Shown here: one piece after another, positions 54,101-63,487 of the stretch | Layout of the letters: every line of letters begins with the position of its first letter | Numbering within the stretch: the stretch's first letter is position 1 | NCBI RefSeq assembly: GCF_022370635.2 | Contig: NZ_CP092362.2 | Location: 4,464,001 to 4,528,000, forward strand | Length of the DNA stretch: 64,000 nt | Reading direction: 5' to 3' | Origin: Mycolicibacterium crocinum | Lineage (GTDB): Bacteria; Actinomycetota; Actinomycetes; Mycobacteriales; Mycobacteriaceae | Position numbers and translations under genes: made by a program | Notes under the pieces: generated by a model | Databases searched by the model: none | Told to the model about the DNA's origin: nothing | The model's input: only the letters and a program-made list of their open reading frames with translations

Positions 54101-54787
54101 ATGTTGCATCGCTTTGCCACCGCAGCTGCAATTTGCATGCTGATCCCGATGGGAGCGACCCCGCTCGCGTTGGCAGACCCGGCTGATCCGGCGGCGCCAC
54201 CCGTCGCCGACGCAGGCGCTCCCCCTCCTCCACCGGACAACGGAGCCGTCGCCTCCTCGGTTCCCGGCATCGCCAAGACACCCGACGGCCGCACGCTGAC
54301 GGTGGTCGCCAAGGACGAGACGCAGCTGCCGGTGGCTCCGCTGACGACGTCGCTGTCGTCGCGCGACTGGGTGGTCGGCGCCACGTTCACCGGCACCACG
54401 ACCGGCTCGGTGTCGGGTGGAACGCTCGAGACCGGCTATCAGATCGGTTGCGGCGTCGAAATGGACAAGGTCAAGCTGATCGGGTCGGTCGGCGCCAGCC
54501 TGGGCAACGCCAGCCTCGGCACCGGCGGGCTCTCTCTGCCCGGAACCATCAGCTTCCCGGTGCAGGGTCAGATCGAAGTCGACCCGCGGCCGGGAACGAT
54601 CACCAACGTCGTCGTCGACAAGAAGAAGTTCAAGGGCACCTCCGCCCGAGTGACGCTCAAGGACGTCCATATCAAGATCGACAACTGCGTCGGTGCGTCG
54701 TCGCTGCGCTCGTACGCGGTACTCACCAGCTCGGGCACCGATGCCGACGACATCGTCGCCTACTACGGCGTCACCAAAGTCTTCTGA
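54101..54787 (+). CDS. MspA-family porin, tandem paralogue
   Basis: This 228-residue paralogue of the preceding gene has the same plan: signal peptide, Pro-rich linker, RTLTVVAKDE, SRDWVVGATFTGT, GTLETGYQIGCG and the DNCVGASSLRSYAVLTSSG end. The middle (ASLGNASLGTGGLSLPG) differs. The two Cys are conserved, which supports a disulfide. It probably makes a related channel. It is 209 bp downstream of the first copy, with a similar leader. Single-copy porins of M. smegmatis lack these Cys. Confidence 0.84.
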   Translation: MLHRFATAAAICMLIPMGATPLALADPADPAAPPVADAGAPPPPPDNGAVASSVPGIAKTPDGRTLTVVAKDETQLPVAPLTTSLSSRDWVVGATFTGTTTGSVSGGTLETGYQIGCGVEMDKVKLIGSVGASLGNASLGTGGLSLPGTISFPVQGQIEVDPRPGTITNVVVDKKKFKGTSARVTLKDVHIKIDNCVGASSLRSYAVLTSSGTDADDIVAYYGVTKVF

Positions 54788-54801
54788 CTCCGGTGCGCCA
54801 G

Positions 54802-55413
54802 ATGTACGCAATGCTGGTCAAAGGCGCGGTCGTGGCCGCGCTGACTCTCGGAGCGGCGGTCGCACCCATGGCGACCGCCGCCGCCGATGAGCCGCTACCC
54901 GTCGACCCCGCGGCGCCCGCGCCGCCGCCTCCTCCACAGGGCCTGATCCCGTCGCCGGGAACCATCACGGATTCCGTCAGCGGCTTCGCCAACTACATCG
55001 CCGGTCCCGCGGGCAACCAGCTCGTGCTCGGACAAACACCCACCCCAGCGCTGGCCGGCACCGCACCCGCGACGCCACCAAGTGCCGACATTCTCAACGG
55101 TGCTCAGCTGTTGATGGCGCAGAACAACAGCATGCCCACGCCGGATCAGACGTCCCCGTACCAACTGGGCCCCGGGGCGGACGGACCGTTCGCCCGGGTG
55201 AATCAGTGGAAGGGCGTTCACGCGTTCCTGCATGGCGCGCTGGGCCGGATGCCCGCAGACCAGCTCGGACAGCCGCTGCCCGGGACGGCACCGGCTCCAG
55301 GCATCACGATCCCGGCCGGACCCGAGCAGTTCCTACCCGATCCGGCGGCTCCGCCGCCGCCTGGCGCTCCCGGCGATCCGGCACTCCCACCACCGCCGCC
55401 TCCGATCCCCTGA
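54802..55413 (+). CDS. Secreted Pro-rich protein
   Basis: This 203-residue protein starts at ATG 54802 (GTG 54793 is also possible), 14 bp after the porin stop. A signal peptide ends near TAAADE. The mature part is Pro/Ala-rich with low complexity and includes QLGQPLPGTAPAPG. Its end is a tract of prolines. The LPGTAPAPG motif also occurs in the protein at 55500, so they are paralogues. It belongs to a mycobacterial group of exported proteins of unknown function. Confidence 0.75.
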   Translation: MYAMLVKGAVVAALTLGAAVAPMATAAADEPLPVDPAAPAPPPPPQGLIPSPGTITDSVSGFANYIAGPAGNQLVLGQTPTPALAGTAPATPPSADILNGAQLLMAQNNSMPTPDQTSPYQLGPGADGPFARVNQWKGVHAFLHGALGRMPADQLGQPLPGTAPAPGITIPAGPEQFLPDPAAPPPPGAPGDPALPPPPPPIP

Positions 55414-55499
55414 TCGCATCCTCGGCGCCGTTCCCGGCACCGGCACGGCGCTTGCCGACTACGGTGTGACGAGGATCGAGGCCAGGAGGACGTGGCGGG

Positions 55500-56081
55500 A
55501 TGAGCATGGGCGACCGGACGCTGTTGCTTGCCGCGGCGGTGGCCGCCGCCCTTCTCGGGTCGCCAAGTGCCACGGCCGATCCCGCGCCGGGCGACCCGCC
55601 CCCGCCGCCGCCGGCACTCGTTCCTCCCAACGCGACGGTCGGCAGTGTGCTCGCTCAAAGCGATGCACCGGCGGCCGGACCGCTCGGCCTGCCCGACCTG
55701 GCGGCGTACGCACCGGGACTTCTGCTGGGACAGAACCCGGTTCCGTCGCCGCCGGGCGCGGCGAACACCGTGGCGACCCCCGATCTGCATGCGTTCAACA
55801 ACCAATATCTGGTGCCACAGAACATCGCCCCCGCCGCGCCCGGACAGGGCGAGCCCGACATCGGCATCGGGCCCACCGCCGAGCAGCCGGGCACCGGCCG
55901 ACTGGCCTTCCTGCACCGGCTGCACGCGATGTACTCCGAGGGCGCCCTCGACGGTGCGCTGCTCGGCCAGGTGCCCTACGAGCAACTTGGCGAGCCGCTG
56001 CCCGGCACGGCGCCGGCCCCGGGCGTCATCGTCCCGCCCGGACTCGGCTTTGGCCTGGCAGACCCGGCGCCTGCGCCCTGA
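55500..56081 (+). CDS. Secreted Pro-rich protein, paralogue
   Basis: This 193-residue protein starts at ATG 55500, with aggagg ten bases upstream. The signal peptide ends near SATADPA. The mature chain has NNQYLVPQNIAP, a helical stretch LAFLHRLHAMYSEGALDGALLG, and QLGEPLPGTAPAPG near the end. It is a tandem relative of the gene at 54802. It has no enzyme motif. Together with the two porins it forms an envelope cluster with a shared style of Pro-rich leader. Confidence 0.78.
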   Translation: MSMGDRTLLLAAAVAAALLGSPSATADPAPGDPPPPPPALVPPNATVGSVLAQSDAPAAGPLGLPDLAAYAPGLLLGQNPVPSPPGAANTVATPDLHAFNNQYLVPQNIAPAAPGQGEPDIGIGPTAEQPGTGRLAFLHRLHAMYSEGALDGALLGQVPYEQLGEPLPGTAPAPGVIVPPGLGFGLADPAPAP

Positions 56082-56171
56082 GCGCAGCGGTGGCACGTCA
56101 GCGCGACGCGTCCCCGACATTCACCCAACGGCAAAGTGCCGAGGGCGTTCTGGTGCTAGCATCCGAAACCT

Positions 56172-57161
56172 ATGCCTGCTAACGCCCCGCGCGTGATCGT
56201 CGAACCAGACGACGGTTTGGACCCGGTCCTCGAATTCATCATGAGCGCGCAAACCTCGCTTCTGATAAAGCAATTCACGTTCACCGAGCCGAGCCTGATC
56301 GACGCCGTCATCGACCGGAAGAATGCCGGGGTCGACGTCCGCATCATGCTCAACCCGCAGCGATCCGGCGGCGATCGGGCGAACGACGAAAGCTACGAGA
56401 CGTTCAAGACCGCCGGCATCGACGTCCAGTGGTCGAGCCCGAAATTCTATGTGACGCACGAGAAGTCAATCGTCGTCGATGAGAGCGCGGCGATGGTCGC
56501 GACCTACAACCTGATGATCAAGTACTTCACGCTCACCCGTGACTACGGCATCATCACCCACGACCCGCAGCACGTCGCCCAGATCGTCGAGGTGTTCAAC
56601 GCCGACTGGGAGCATCGAGACTTCACACCGCCCAGATACGAAGGACTGCTGTGGAGTAACTCCAATTCCCGGTACCACATGGCGCGCTTCATCGATTCCG
56701 CTGAGCGCAAGCTGTACATCCAGCACCCCAAGTATGTCGACGCCGTGATCCTGGATCACATCGCGGCGGCCGCCCACCGCGGCGTCAGGGTGCGGGTCTT
56801 GTGCGGGGGCAAGCACGGCATCAGTGAATGGGACATCCTCGATACGTTCGCCTCGCTGCGCACCCTGCGCCGGTTCGGCGTCGAGGTGCGCAAGCAGAAG
56901 AACCTGAGGGTGCACGCCAAGCTGTTGATCATCGACGGCAGAGAGGTTCTGGTCGGGTCGATGAACATCGATCGCAGCGCCTTCGATCTTCGCCGCGAGC
57001 TCGGTGTCACCACCGATGACCCGGACGTGGTGGCTCGACTCAAAGAGGTCTTCAAGAGCGACTGGCAGATTTCCAGCCACTACGAGCCACCCGATCCGCT
57101 CGAGAAGAACCGTCCCGTCGAGGACGAGTTTCCGCACGACCACGACCTGGTCCATGAGTGA
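56172..57161 (+). CDS. Phospholipase D-like protein
   Basis: This 329-residue PLD-superfamily protein has two HKD motifs, HEKSIVVD (about 96-103) and HAKLLIID (about 250-257). There is no signal peptide, so it is cytoplasmic or membrane-associated. The superfamily hydrolyses or transfers phosphatidyl groups and also includes cardiolipin synthases and endonucleases. The lack of transmembrane segments argues against cardiolipin synthase. Its stop overlaps the chromate-transporter start by 8 bp. Confidence 0.87.
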   Translation: MPANAPRVIVEPDDGLDPVLEFIMSAQTSLLIKQFTFTEPSLIDAVIDRKNAGVDVRIMLNPQRSGGDRANDESYETFKTAGIDVQWSSPKFYVTHEKSIVVDESAAMVATYNLMIKYFTLTRDYGIITHDPQHVAQIVEVFNADWEHRDFTPPRYEGLLWSNSNSRYHMARFIDSAERKLYIQHPKYVDAVILDHIAAAAHRGVRVRVLCGGKHGISEWDILDTFASLRTLRRFGVEVRKQKNLRVHAKLLIIDGREVLVGSMNIDRSAFDLRRELGVTTDDPDVVARLKEVFKSDWQISSHYEPPDPLEKNRPVEDEFPHDHDLVHE

Positions 57162-57729
57162 GCCCGGTTCGACCCGGGAGAAGGTCTCACTCTTCGAGAT
57201 CGCGCGGACGTTCAACCACATCGCGCTGGCGTCCTTCGGCGGCGGCCTGGGGGCGTGGTCGCGTGAGGTCATCGTCGTCGAAAAGCAGTGGCTGGGTGAG
57301 GAGGAGTTCCTCAGCGCGATGACGATGTGCCGGATCGTGCCCGGCGCCAATCAGGTGAATCTGGCGGTCTTCGTCGGGACCAAGATGAAGGGTCTCGCCG
57401 GCGCGATCGCGGCCGTCATCGGCCTGTGCCTGATGCCTGTCGCGATCGTCCTCACGCTCGGCTTCGTCTACTTCACGTTCAAGGAAGTGCCCGCGGTCAA
57501 GGGTGCGTTGCACGGCGCCTCGGCCGCGGCCGTCGCGTTGACGCTCGCGATGGTGATCCAGACCGGGCAGAAGTGCCTCAAAGGCCTGATGCCCATCGCC
57601 TTCTTCCTGGCGAGCTTCGTGCTCAACGGTCTGCTGCGCTGGCCGCTGCTGCTGACGTTGGCGATCCTCGCGCCGTTGAGCCTGATCTGGGCCTGGCCCC
57701 GCAAGGCGCCGGAGCCGGTCGACGCATGA
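57154..57729 (+). CDS. Chromate transporter subunit (N-terminal half)
   Basis: This 191-residue membrane protein of the CHR family starts at ATG 57154, inside the PLD gene end. It has IALASFGGGLGAWSREV, VPGANQVNLAVFVG, and about four to five membrane segments. Many bacteria split ChrA in two short halves; the next gene encodes the other half. It exports chromate or a related anion, or exchanges sulfate. The two genes overlap by four bases. Confidence 0.88.
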   Translation: MSEPGSTREKVSLFEIARTFNHIALASFGGGLGAWSREVIVVEKQWLGEEEFLSAMTMCRIVPGANQVNLAVFVGTKMKGLAGAIAAVIGLCLMPVAIVLTLGFVYFTFKEVPAVKGALHGASAAAVALTLAMVIQTGQKCLKGLMPIAFFLASFVLNGLLRWPLLLTLAILAPLSLIWAWPRKAPEPVDA

Positions 57730-58271
57730 AGACGTTCCTGGCGCTGATCGGTATGTTCGGCTCGCTGTCGCTGTTGTCGATCGGCGGCGGCAACACCGTC
57801 CTGCCCGATATGCACCTGCAGGCGGTGACCGGCCATCACTGGCTGACGAACTCTCAGTTCGCCGACATCTTCTCGATCTCCCAAGCCGCCCCCGGACCGA
57901 GCATCCTGATCGTGGCGCTGGTCGGCTACGCGGCCGGCCTCGGTGTCTTCGGTGTCGTCGGCGGCATCATCGGGGGCGTCCTCGCCACGATCGCGATGGT
58001 AGTGCCCGCGGCGGGCCTGATGTACCTGATCACCGTGTCCTGGCAGAAGGCGCAGAAGTCCAAGCTGCGCTACGCCGTGGAGAAGGGCTTCGCCCCGCTG
58101 ACCGTCGGGTTGATCCTGGCCAGCTCGTTGGTGATGAGCAAGGCCGCCGACCACGACTGGCGGGCATACCTGATCACCGGCGTCGCCACCCTGATTTTCG
58201 TGCGGACCAAGACGAACCCGCTTGTCGTCGTCGGGGCCGCGGCGCTGCTGGGTTACCTCGGCTTCGTCTGA
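57726..58271 (+). CDS. Chromate transporter subunit (C-terminal half)
   Basis: This 181-residue membrane protein is the second half of the CHR pair. It has LLSIGGGNTVLPDMH, a family-typical loop QAAPGPSILIVALVGY, and about five membrane segments. It starts at ATG 57726 (ATGA overlap). The pair would work as a heterodimer. A large membrane gene follows 45 bp on; no terminator is visible between them. Confidence 0.88.
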   Translation: MKTFLALIGMFGSLSLLSIGGGNTVLPDMHLQAVTGHHWLTNSQFADIFSISQAAPGPSILIVALVGYAAGLGVFGVVGGIIGGVLATIAMVVPAAGLMYLITVSWQKAQKSKLRYAVEKGFAPLTVGLILASSLVMSKAADHDWRAYLITGVATLIFVRTKTNPLVVVGAAALLGYLGFV

Positions 58272-58316
58272 CGGTCAATGAGACCTCCCCGGCGCAACTC
58301 GGGATAGGTTGCAGCG

Positions 58317-60689
58317 GTGCGAGTTGACGGACGCGATGTTGCCGTTTCCGGCGACGTGTTGCTGCCGCTGACCCGCCGGACCAACGACATTGTGCGGCTG
58401 TCGGTGGCGACGGTGGTTCTGGTCATCGTGGTCACCAGCTCCCTGATCACCCGCAACGACTGGGTGGGCCTGGAGAAATCGATCTCGCGGATCGTGGGTG
58501 TGCTCACCCCCACTCAATCCAATCTGGTCTACCTGGCCTACGGCGTAGCGATCCTGGCGCTGCCGTTCGTGATCCTGATCGGGCTGATCGGCGCGCGGCA
58601 GTGGAAGCTGTTCGCCGCCTACGTCGCGGCCGGGTTCCTCGCCGTGTTCTCCCTGTCGATCACCGGCAACGGAATCGCCGCGCCCCGCTGGCATTTTGAC
58701 CTCTCCGAGCGACTGTCGACCACGTTGTCGCAGTTTCTCGACGACCCCCGCTGGATCGCGATGCTGGCCGCCGTCCTGACCGTGTCGGGGCCGTGGCTGC
58801 CAGGCCGCTGGCGGCGGTGGTGGTGGACGCTTCTATTGGCCTTCGTGCCGATCCACCTGGTGGTCAGTGCGGTGGTGCCGGCCCGATCCCTGCTCGGACT
58901 GTCCGTCGGCTGGTTCGTCGGCGCCCTGACGGTGTGGGTGGTGGGCACCCCCGCGCTCGAAGTCCCGCTCGACGGAACCGTGCGGGCGCTGGCCCGGCGA
59001 GGATTCCTGGTGACGTCGCTGACGGTGGTGCGGCCTGCCGGATCGGGTCCGCTGGAGTTGGCGGCGGCCGACGACGCCGGCTCGCGCATGGTCCTCGAGA
59101 TGTACGGGCCCAATCAGCGCAGCGGTGGCGCGCTGCGCCAGTTCTGGCGGTGGCTCATCCTCCGTGACGCCGAAACCGCACCCCTGCAGGCCTCAATGCG
59201 CCGGGCAGTCGAGCATCGCGCGTTGATGACGATCGCAGTGGGCGATCTAGGGGTGTCCAACACCACCACGATGGCGGTCGCCGCGCTGGAACGCGGGTGG
59301 ACCTTGTATGCGCACACCCCGCCACTCGGCGATCCGATCGGCGACGCCTGCGACGAGACTCTGGTGACCGCTGTCTGGGGTGCGTTCGGGGTGCTGCATC
59401 GCCACCAGATCGCCCACGGGGACTTGCGTTTCAAGGAGATGACCGTCGACGCCGGACGGGTGATGTTCGGCGGATTCGGCAACTCCGAATACGGCGCGAC
59501 CGACGAGCAGCTGCAGTCCGACATCGCGGCGCTGCTGGTGACCACGTCCGATCGGTTCGGCCCCGAGTCCGCCGTGCAGGCCGCGGTACACACCCTGGGC
59601 AAGGAGACGGTGCTCACCGCATCGCGGCGCCTGACCAGAGCGGCCGTCCCCGCCCGAATCCGCAAGTCTGTCAACGATCCCAAGGCCGTCATGGCCGCGG
59701 CTCGCGACGAGGTCAAACGGCAGACCGGCGCCGACGAGATCAAGACCGAGACGATCACCCGATTCACCCGCAAGCAGGTCATCCAGCTGGTCCTGCTCGT
59801 CGCGCTGGTCTACGTCGCCTATCCGTTCATCAGCACGGTGCCCACGTTCTTCAGCGAGCTGCGCAACGCGAACTGGTGGTGGGCGCTGCTCGGGCTGGCG
59901 GTGTCCGCGATGACGTATGTCGGTGCGGCAGCGGCGTTGTGGGCGTGCGCATCAGGACTCGTCAGCTTCGGCAATCTGGTCATCATGCAGTTCGCCAACA
60001 CCTTCGCCGCCACCACCACGCCGGCCGGTGTCGGCGGTCTGGCCCTGAGCACCCGCTTCCTGCAGAAGGGCGGACTGGGGGCGCTGCGGGCCACCGCCGC
60101 GGTAGCCCTGCAACAAGCGGTCCAGGTGATCACCCATGTGTCCCTGCTGATTCTGTTCAGCGTGGCCGCCGGTGCGACCGCCGACCTGTCACACTTCGTG
60201 CCGAGCACCACGCTGCTGTACCTCATCGGCGGTGTCGCACTCGGCATCCTGGGCACCTTCCTGCTGGTGCCCAAGGCGCGCCGGTGGCTCGGGACAGCAG
60301 TGCGGCCCCGGCTGCAGGAAGTCGGCCACGAGCTGCTCGACCTGATGCGCGAACCGAAGCGGCTGGCCGTCATCGTATTGGGCTGTGCCACAACAACTCT
60401 GGGAATGGCGCTGGTGCTGTGGTCCAGCATCGAGGCGTTCGGCGGTGACACCACCTTCGTCACCGTCACGATCGTCACCATGGTCGGCGGCACGCTGGCC
60501 TCGGCGGCACCCACACCCGGCGGCGTCGGCGCGGTGGAAGCCGCACTGATCGGTGGTCTCGCGGCCTTCGGTGTGCCCGCGGCGGTCGGGGTGCCCGCGG
60601 TGCTGCTCTATCGCGTTCTGACGTGTTGGCTTCCGGTGTTCGCCGGCTGGCCCATCATGCGCTGGCTCACCGCGAAAGAGATGATCTAA
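58317..60689 (+). CDS. Membrane protein: kinase-like domain plus LPG-flippase-like domain
   Basis: This 790-residue multi-domain membrane protein uses GTG 58317. Residues about 20-220 contain several membrane segments. The middle (about 230-480) is soluble and kinase-like, with HRHQIAHGDLRFKEMTV and a later FGGFGNSEYG that recall the HxDLxxxN and DFG loops of RIO/ABC1 kinases. The last 300 residues carry the MprF/UPF0104 flippase-type membrane domain (TPGGVGAVEAALIGGL). Similar proteins of about 800 residues occur across mycobacteria with unknown role. Lipid flipping or lysyl-lipid handling is inferred. Confidence 0.82.
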   Translation: MRVDGRDVAVSGDVLLPLTRRTNDIVRLSVATVVLVIVVTSSLITRNDWVGLEKSISRIVGVLTPTQSNLVYLAYGVAILALPFVILIGLIGARQWKLFAAYVAAGFLAVFSLSITGNGIAAPRWHFDLSERLSTTLSQFLDDPRWIAMLAAVLTVSGPWLPGRWRRWWWTLLLAFVPIHLVVSAVVPARSLLGLSVGWFVGALTVWVVGTPALEVPLDGTVRALARRGFLVTSLTVVRPAGSGPLELAAADDAGSRMVLEMYGPNQRSGGALRQFWRWLILRDAETAPLQASMRRAVEHRALMTIAVGDLGVSNTTTMAVAALERGWTLYAHTPPLGDPIGDACDETLVTAVWGAFGVLHRHQIAHGDLRFKEMTVDAGRVMFGGFGNSEYGATDEQLQSDIAALLVTTSDRFGPESAVQAAVHTLGKETVLTASRRLTRAAVPARIRKSVNDPKAVMAAARDEVKRQTGADEIKTETITRFTRKQVIQLVLLVALVYVAYPFISTVPTFFSELRNANWWWALLGLAVSAMTYVGAAAALWACASGLVSFGNLVIMQFANTFAATTTPAGVGGLALSTRFLQKGGLGALRATAAVALQQAVQVITHVSLLILFSVAAGATADLSHFVPSTTLLYLIGGVALGILGTFLLVPKARRWLGTAVRPRLQEVGHELLDLMREPKRLAVIVLGCATTTLGMALVLWSSIEAFGGDTTFVTVTIVTMVGGTLASAAPTPGGVGAVEAALIGGLAAFGVPAAVGVPAVLLYRVLTCWLPVFAGWPIMRWLTAKEMI

Positions 60690-60714
60690 CGCACCGATTG
60701 CGTAGCGTGGAGAC

Positions 60715-62598
60715 GTGCGAACCACGCGTGCCCTGGCGGTGACGCTGGCGCTGGCCCTGGTGTTGTCGGCGTGCGCCGGGACCGGCCGGCGCGTCACGGA
60801 CTCGGCCTGGCCGCCGCCGAGCGGCCGCGGCCCATGCGGGGTGAGCAAGCAGACCGACGTACCCGCCCGGATGCGCGACGGAACCGTGCTGCGCGCCGAC
60901 GTCTACCGGCCGGACACCTCCGACCCGGTTCCGGTGATCCTCATGCGCACCCAGTACGGCAAGTCCGGCGCCCAGGTCCAGCCATCGCGTTACCAGAGTC
61001 CTGATTGGTTCGCCTCGCACTGCTATCTCGTTGTCATTCAAGATGTTCGGGGCCAGGGAGCATCCGGGGGAACCTTCAGCGAGTTCACCCACGACCGCGA
61101 TGACGGGTACGACTCGGTGGAGTGGTCGGCCGCACTGCCGGGCTCGAACGGCAAAGTCGGCATGTACGGCTCGTCCTACGTGGGGGCCACCCAGTGGCTG
61201 GCCGCTACCGCGACTCCCCCGCACCTGGTGACCATCGTGCCCGCGAACACCGCCTCGGACTACTACGACGGCTGGATGTACGAGGGCGGGGAGTTCCGGC
61301 TGGCGTTCGTGCAGCCGTGGGCGATCGGGCTGGCCACCACCGCGGCCGAGAACCGGCGTGACGACACCACCACCGCGGCGCTGAAGGCCGCCGCGGCCGA
61401 CTCGACCCGGTGGCTGGACTTCCTGCCCTACCGTGCCCTACCGCCCATGCAGCCCGCCAATCCTGCTGTGGCGCCGTGGTATTTCGACTGGGTAGCCCAT
61501 TCGACGCGAGACGACTTCTGGCGGCAGTGGAGCATCCGTGACCGCTATCCGTCAGTCCGGGTGCCGGTTCTCGACATCGAAGGTTGGTATGACGCTTTCC
61601 TCGCCGGCGGCATCGAGAACTTCACCGGCATGGTCAATTCGGCCGGCACGCCCGAAGGCCGGACGAACCAGCGGTTGGTCATCGGGCCATGGGACCACGT
61701 GGACTGGGGCCGCCCGGGTTCGGAGCCGGCGCCGTCGCTCAAAGACATCGGACCTGTCGGCGAGACTCCGATCAATGAGCTGATGCTCGCCTGGTATGAC
61801 CACTTCCTGAAGGGCGTCGACAACCACGTCTCAGGCAAGCCGCGGGTGGATTACTTCTTGATGGGCGCGAACCGGTGGAAGTCGGCGGACAGCTGGCCAC
61901 TGCCCAACACCCAGTGGAGTCGCTACTTTCTGTCCGGGGACGGCCAGATCGATTCGCGCACCGGCACATTGAGCACCGCAGCGCCCGGTACAGACCAAGC
62001 GCCGGACCACTATGTCTACGACCCGACGGACCCCGCCCCCAGCGTGGGCGGACACTCGTGTTGCGGCGCGAAGTCCGGCCCACAAGGGCCTTACGACCAA
62101 ATACCGGTCGAGCAACGGTCCGATGTGCTGGTCTACACCAGCGATCCGTTGTCGAGCGACACCGAAGTGACCGGACCGACGACCGTCGACCTGTGGGCAT
62201 CGTCCTCGGCCATCGACACCGACTTCACGGCGAAGCTGATCGTGGTCAAGCCCGACGGCGACGCGATCAACCTTAACAACGGCATACTGCGTACGTCGTT
62301 CCGCGACTCGCTGTCCGACCCGAGCCCGGGCGTCCCCGAGCAACCCTACGAGTACCGCATCGCCATCTGGCCGACGAGTTACCTGTTCCGCAGGGGCGAT
62401 CGGATCCGATTGGAAGTCTCCAGTAGCGACTACCCCCAGTTCGCGCCGAACCCGAACACCGGTGACAGGTTCGGGCAGAGCGCGGCGACGCTGCCCGCGA
62501 CGCAGACGATCCTGCACGACGCAGCCCATCCGTCGGCCGTCGTGATTCCCGTGATCCCGGCCGGCGGCCCGGAGTCGGATCACGTCCCCCTGCGGTAG
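60715..62598 (+). CDS. CocE/NonD hydrolase, lipoprotein
   Basis: This 627-residue protein begins at GTG 60715. A lipobox LSAC (Cys about 20) anchors it in the membrane. The catalytic domain is of the S15/cocaine esterase type: nucleophile Ser in GMYGSSYVGATQ, Asp in IEGWYD and His in GPWDHVDW. The C-terminal jelly-roll domain has GPTTVDLWASSS and EYRIAIWPTSYLFRRGDRIRLEVSSSDYP. The substrate is likely an ester or amide outside the membrane. It is preceded at 25 bp by the flippase-like gene. Confidence 0.9.
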   Translation: MRTTRALAVTLALALVLSACAGTGRRVTDSAWPPPSGRGPCGVSKQTDVPARMRDGTVLRADVYRPDTSDPVPVILMRTQYGKSGAQVQPSRYQSPDWFASHCYLVVIQDVRGQGASGGTFSEFTHDRDDGYDSVEWSAALPGSNGKVGMYGSSYVGATQWLAATATPPHLVTIVPANTASDYYDGWMYEGGEFRLAFVQPWAIGLATTAAENRRDDTTTAALKAAAADSTRWLDFLPYRALPPMQPANPAVAPWYFDWVAHSTRDDFWRQWSIRDRYPSVRVPVLDIEGWYDAFLAGGIENFTGMVNSAGTPEGRTNQRLVIGPWDHVDWGRPGSEPAPSLKDIGPVGETPINELMLAWYDHFLKGVDNHVSGKPRVDYFLMGANRWKSADSWPLPNTQWSRYFLSGDGQIDSRTGTLSTAAPGTDQAPDHYVYDPTDPAPSVGGHSCCGAKSGPQGPYDQIPVEQRSDVLVYTSDPLSSDTEVTGPTTVDLWASSSAIDTDFTAKLIVVKPDGDAINLNNGILRTSFRDSLSDPSPGVPEQPYEYRIAIWPTSYLFRRGDRIRLEVSSSDYPQFAPNPNTGDRFGQSAATLPATQTILHDAAHPSAVVIPVIPAGGPESDHVPLR

Positions 62599-62606
62599 AG
62601 GCGTGA

Positions 62607-62789
62607 TCAGCGGTCCAGTAGCTCCCGATCACTCGTGGACGCGGTGTCGGCGTCATCCCACGACGCCTCGCGCCCGACGAGATCGGCGACTACCGAATCC
62701 AATCCCATCACGACGGCGCTGATCAACAGGCACCCAATAAGCCAGGTGTCCGGCGGGATCGCCTTTGCAAGTCCGAGCAGAGCTTCCAT
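62607..62789 (-). CDS. Small membrane protein
   Basis: This 60-residue frame uses ATG 62789; TTG 62834 in the same frame would add 15 residues. One hydrophobic helix (WLIGCLLISAVVMGLDSVVADLV) is followed by an acidic tail (ASWDDADTASTSDRELLDR). No family is recognised and the ribosome site is weak. It is convergent with the CocE-type lipoprotein gene, starting 8 bp beyond its stop. Confidence 0.5.
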   Translation of the reverse strand: MEALLGLAKAIPPDTWLIGCLLISAVVMGLDSVVADLVGREASWDDADTASTSDRELLDR

Positions 62790-62834
62790 CGCGGGTTCCG
62801 TTCTGACGTCCGTTGGGTCCCGCTCCCCCGACAA

Positions 62835-63322
62835 GCCCCAGCATGCATTCGATAGTTGAAAAGTCAGTTAATACTTGCACCTTAGCCAATCAAGATCACG
62901 GTACGCCACGCCGGACAGCAAGTTGGTGCCGCTGGGACATCTGGGGTGATCGTGCACGCCGACGAATATCACAGTCGGGCATCGCTTTCCGATGGCGATG
63001 AATTCATATCCCGCCCACCGGATGTGCCGCCGGAGTTTCGTGAAGCATTGCTCTCTAGCGCGATATGCGCACGCTGTTTCCTGTTCAGCAAATCAAACCC
63101 GCGACCGCGGGCAACCGTCGCGTTCGCCTCTGAAGACGGCCGGCGCGCGAAAGGAGCGCGCTCGTCGTCGTGGGCTGCGAGTTAGCGCGCGCTATTGAGC
63201 TGGAAGACAGGGCTTTTCGAACAGAAATTGCGTCACTATCGGGACGCGGAAGTTGGTGTTCATTGCCTGACCGGCGAGGGGGCGCAGCAACCTATGGGGC
63301 CACACCCGTGGCGAACGTCAGA
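62835..63322. other. Region without a convincing gene
   Basis: 488 bp follow the small membrane gene. A few short frames occur on both strands but none has a ribosome site, membrane signature or family motif. The only notable feature is a local AT-rich patch near 62860-62890 that may hold the promoter for the membrane protein at 62789. Confidence 0.4.
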
Positions 63323-63487
63323 TCAGCGCGTTTGCCGCGCCGCGTCGGCAGCTGCACCGATGAAGATGGCATAGGCGGCCGACATCGCGATTTGATCGAT
63401 CTTGTCGGAGTCACCGCCGAGCTCACGCACCTGGTCGGCGATCGCATAGCGGATCAGATCGACAGACGTCATCATGGGATCGCTCAC
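63323..63487 (-). CDS. Very small conserved-looking protein (54 aa)
   Basis: GTG 63487 to TGA 63323 encodes 54 residues starting MSDPMMTSVDLIRYAIADQ. The start overlaps the stop of the upstream micro-gene by 4 bp (GTGA). It is mildly acidic and helical with no Cys, and ends FIGAAADAARQTR. Alternative starts are ATG 63475 or 63472. Codon choice (GC-rich third positions) and the coupled start support a real gene. No family is recognised. Confidence 0.6.
   Translation of the reverse strand: MSDPMMTSVDLIRYAIADQVRELGGDSDKIDQIAMSAAYAIFIGAAADAARQTR

Noticed and set aside
62578..62608. gatcacg/cgtgatc inverted repeat at the end of the CocE gene
   Set aside because: Only 7-bp arms overlapping the coding end and the next gene's stop; too weak to call a terminator.
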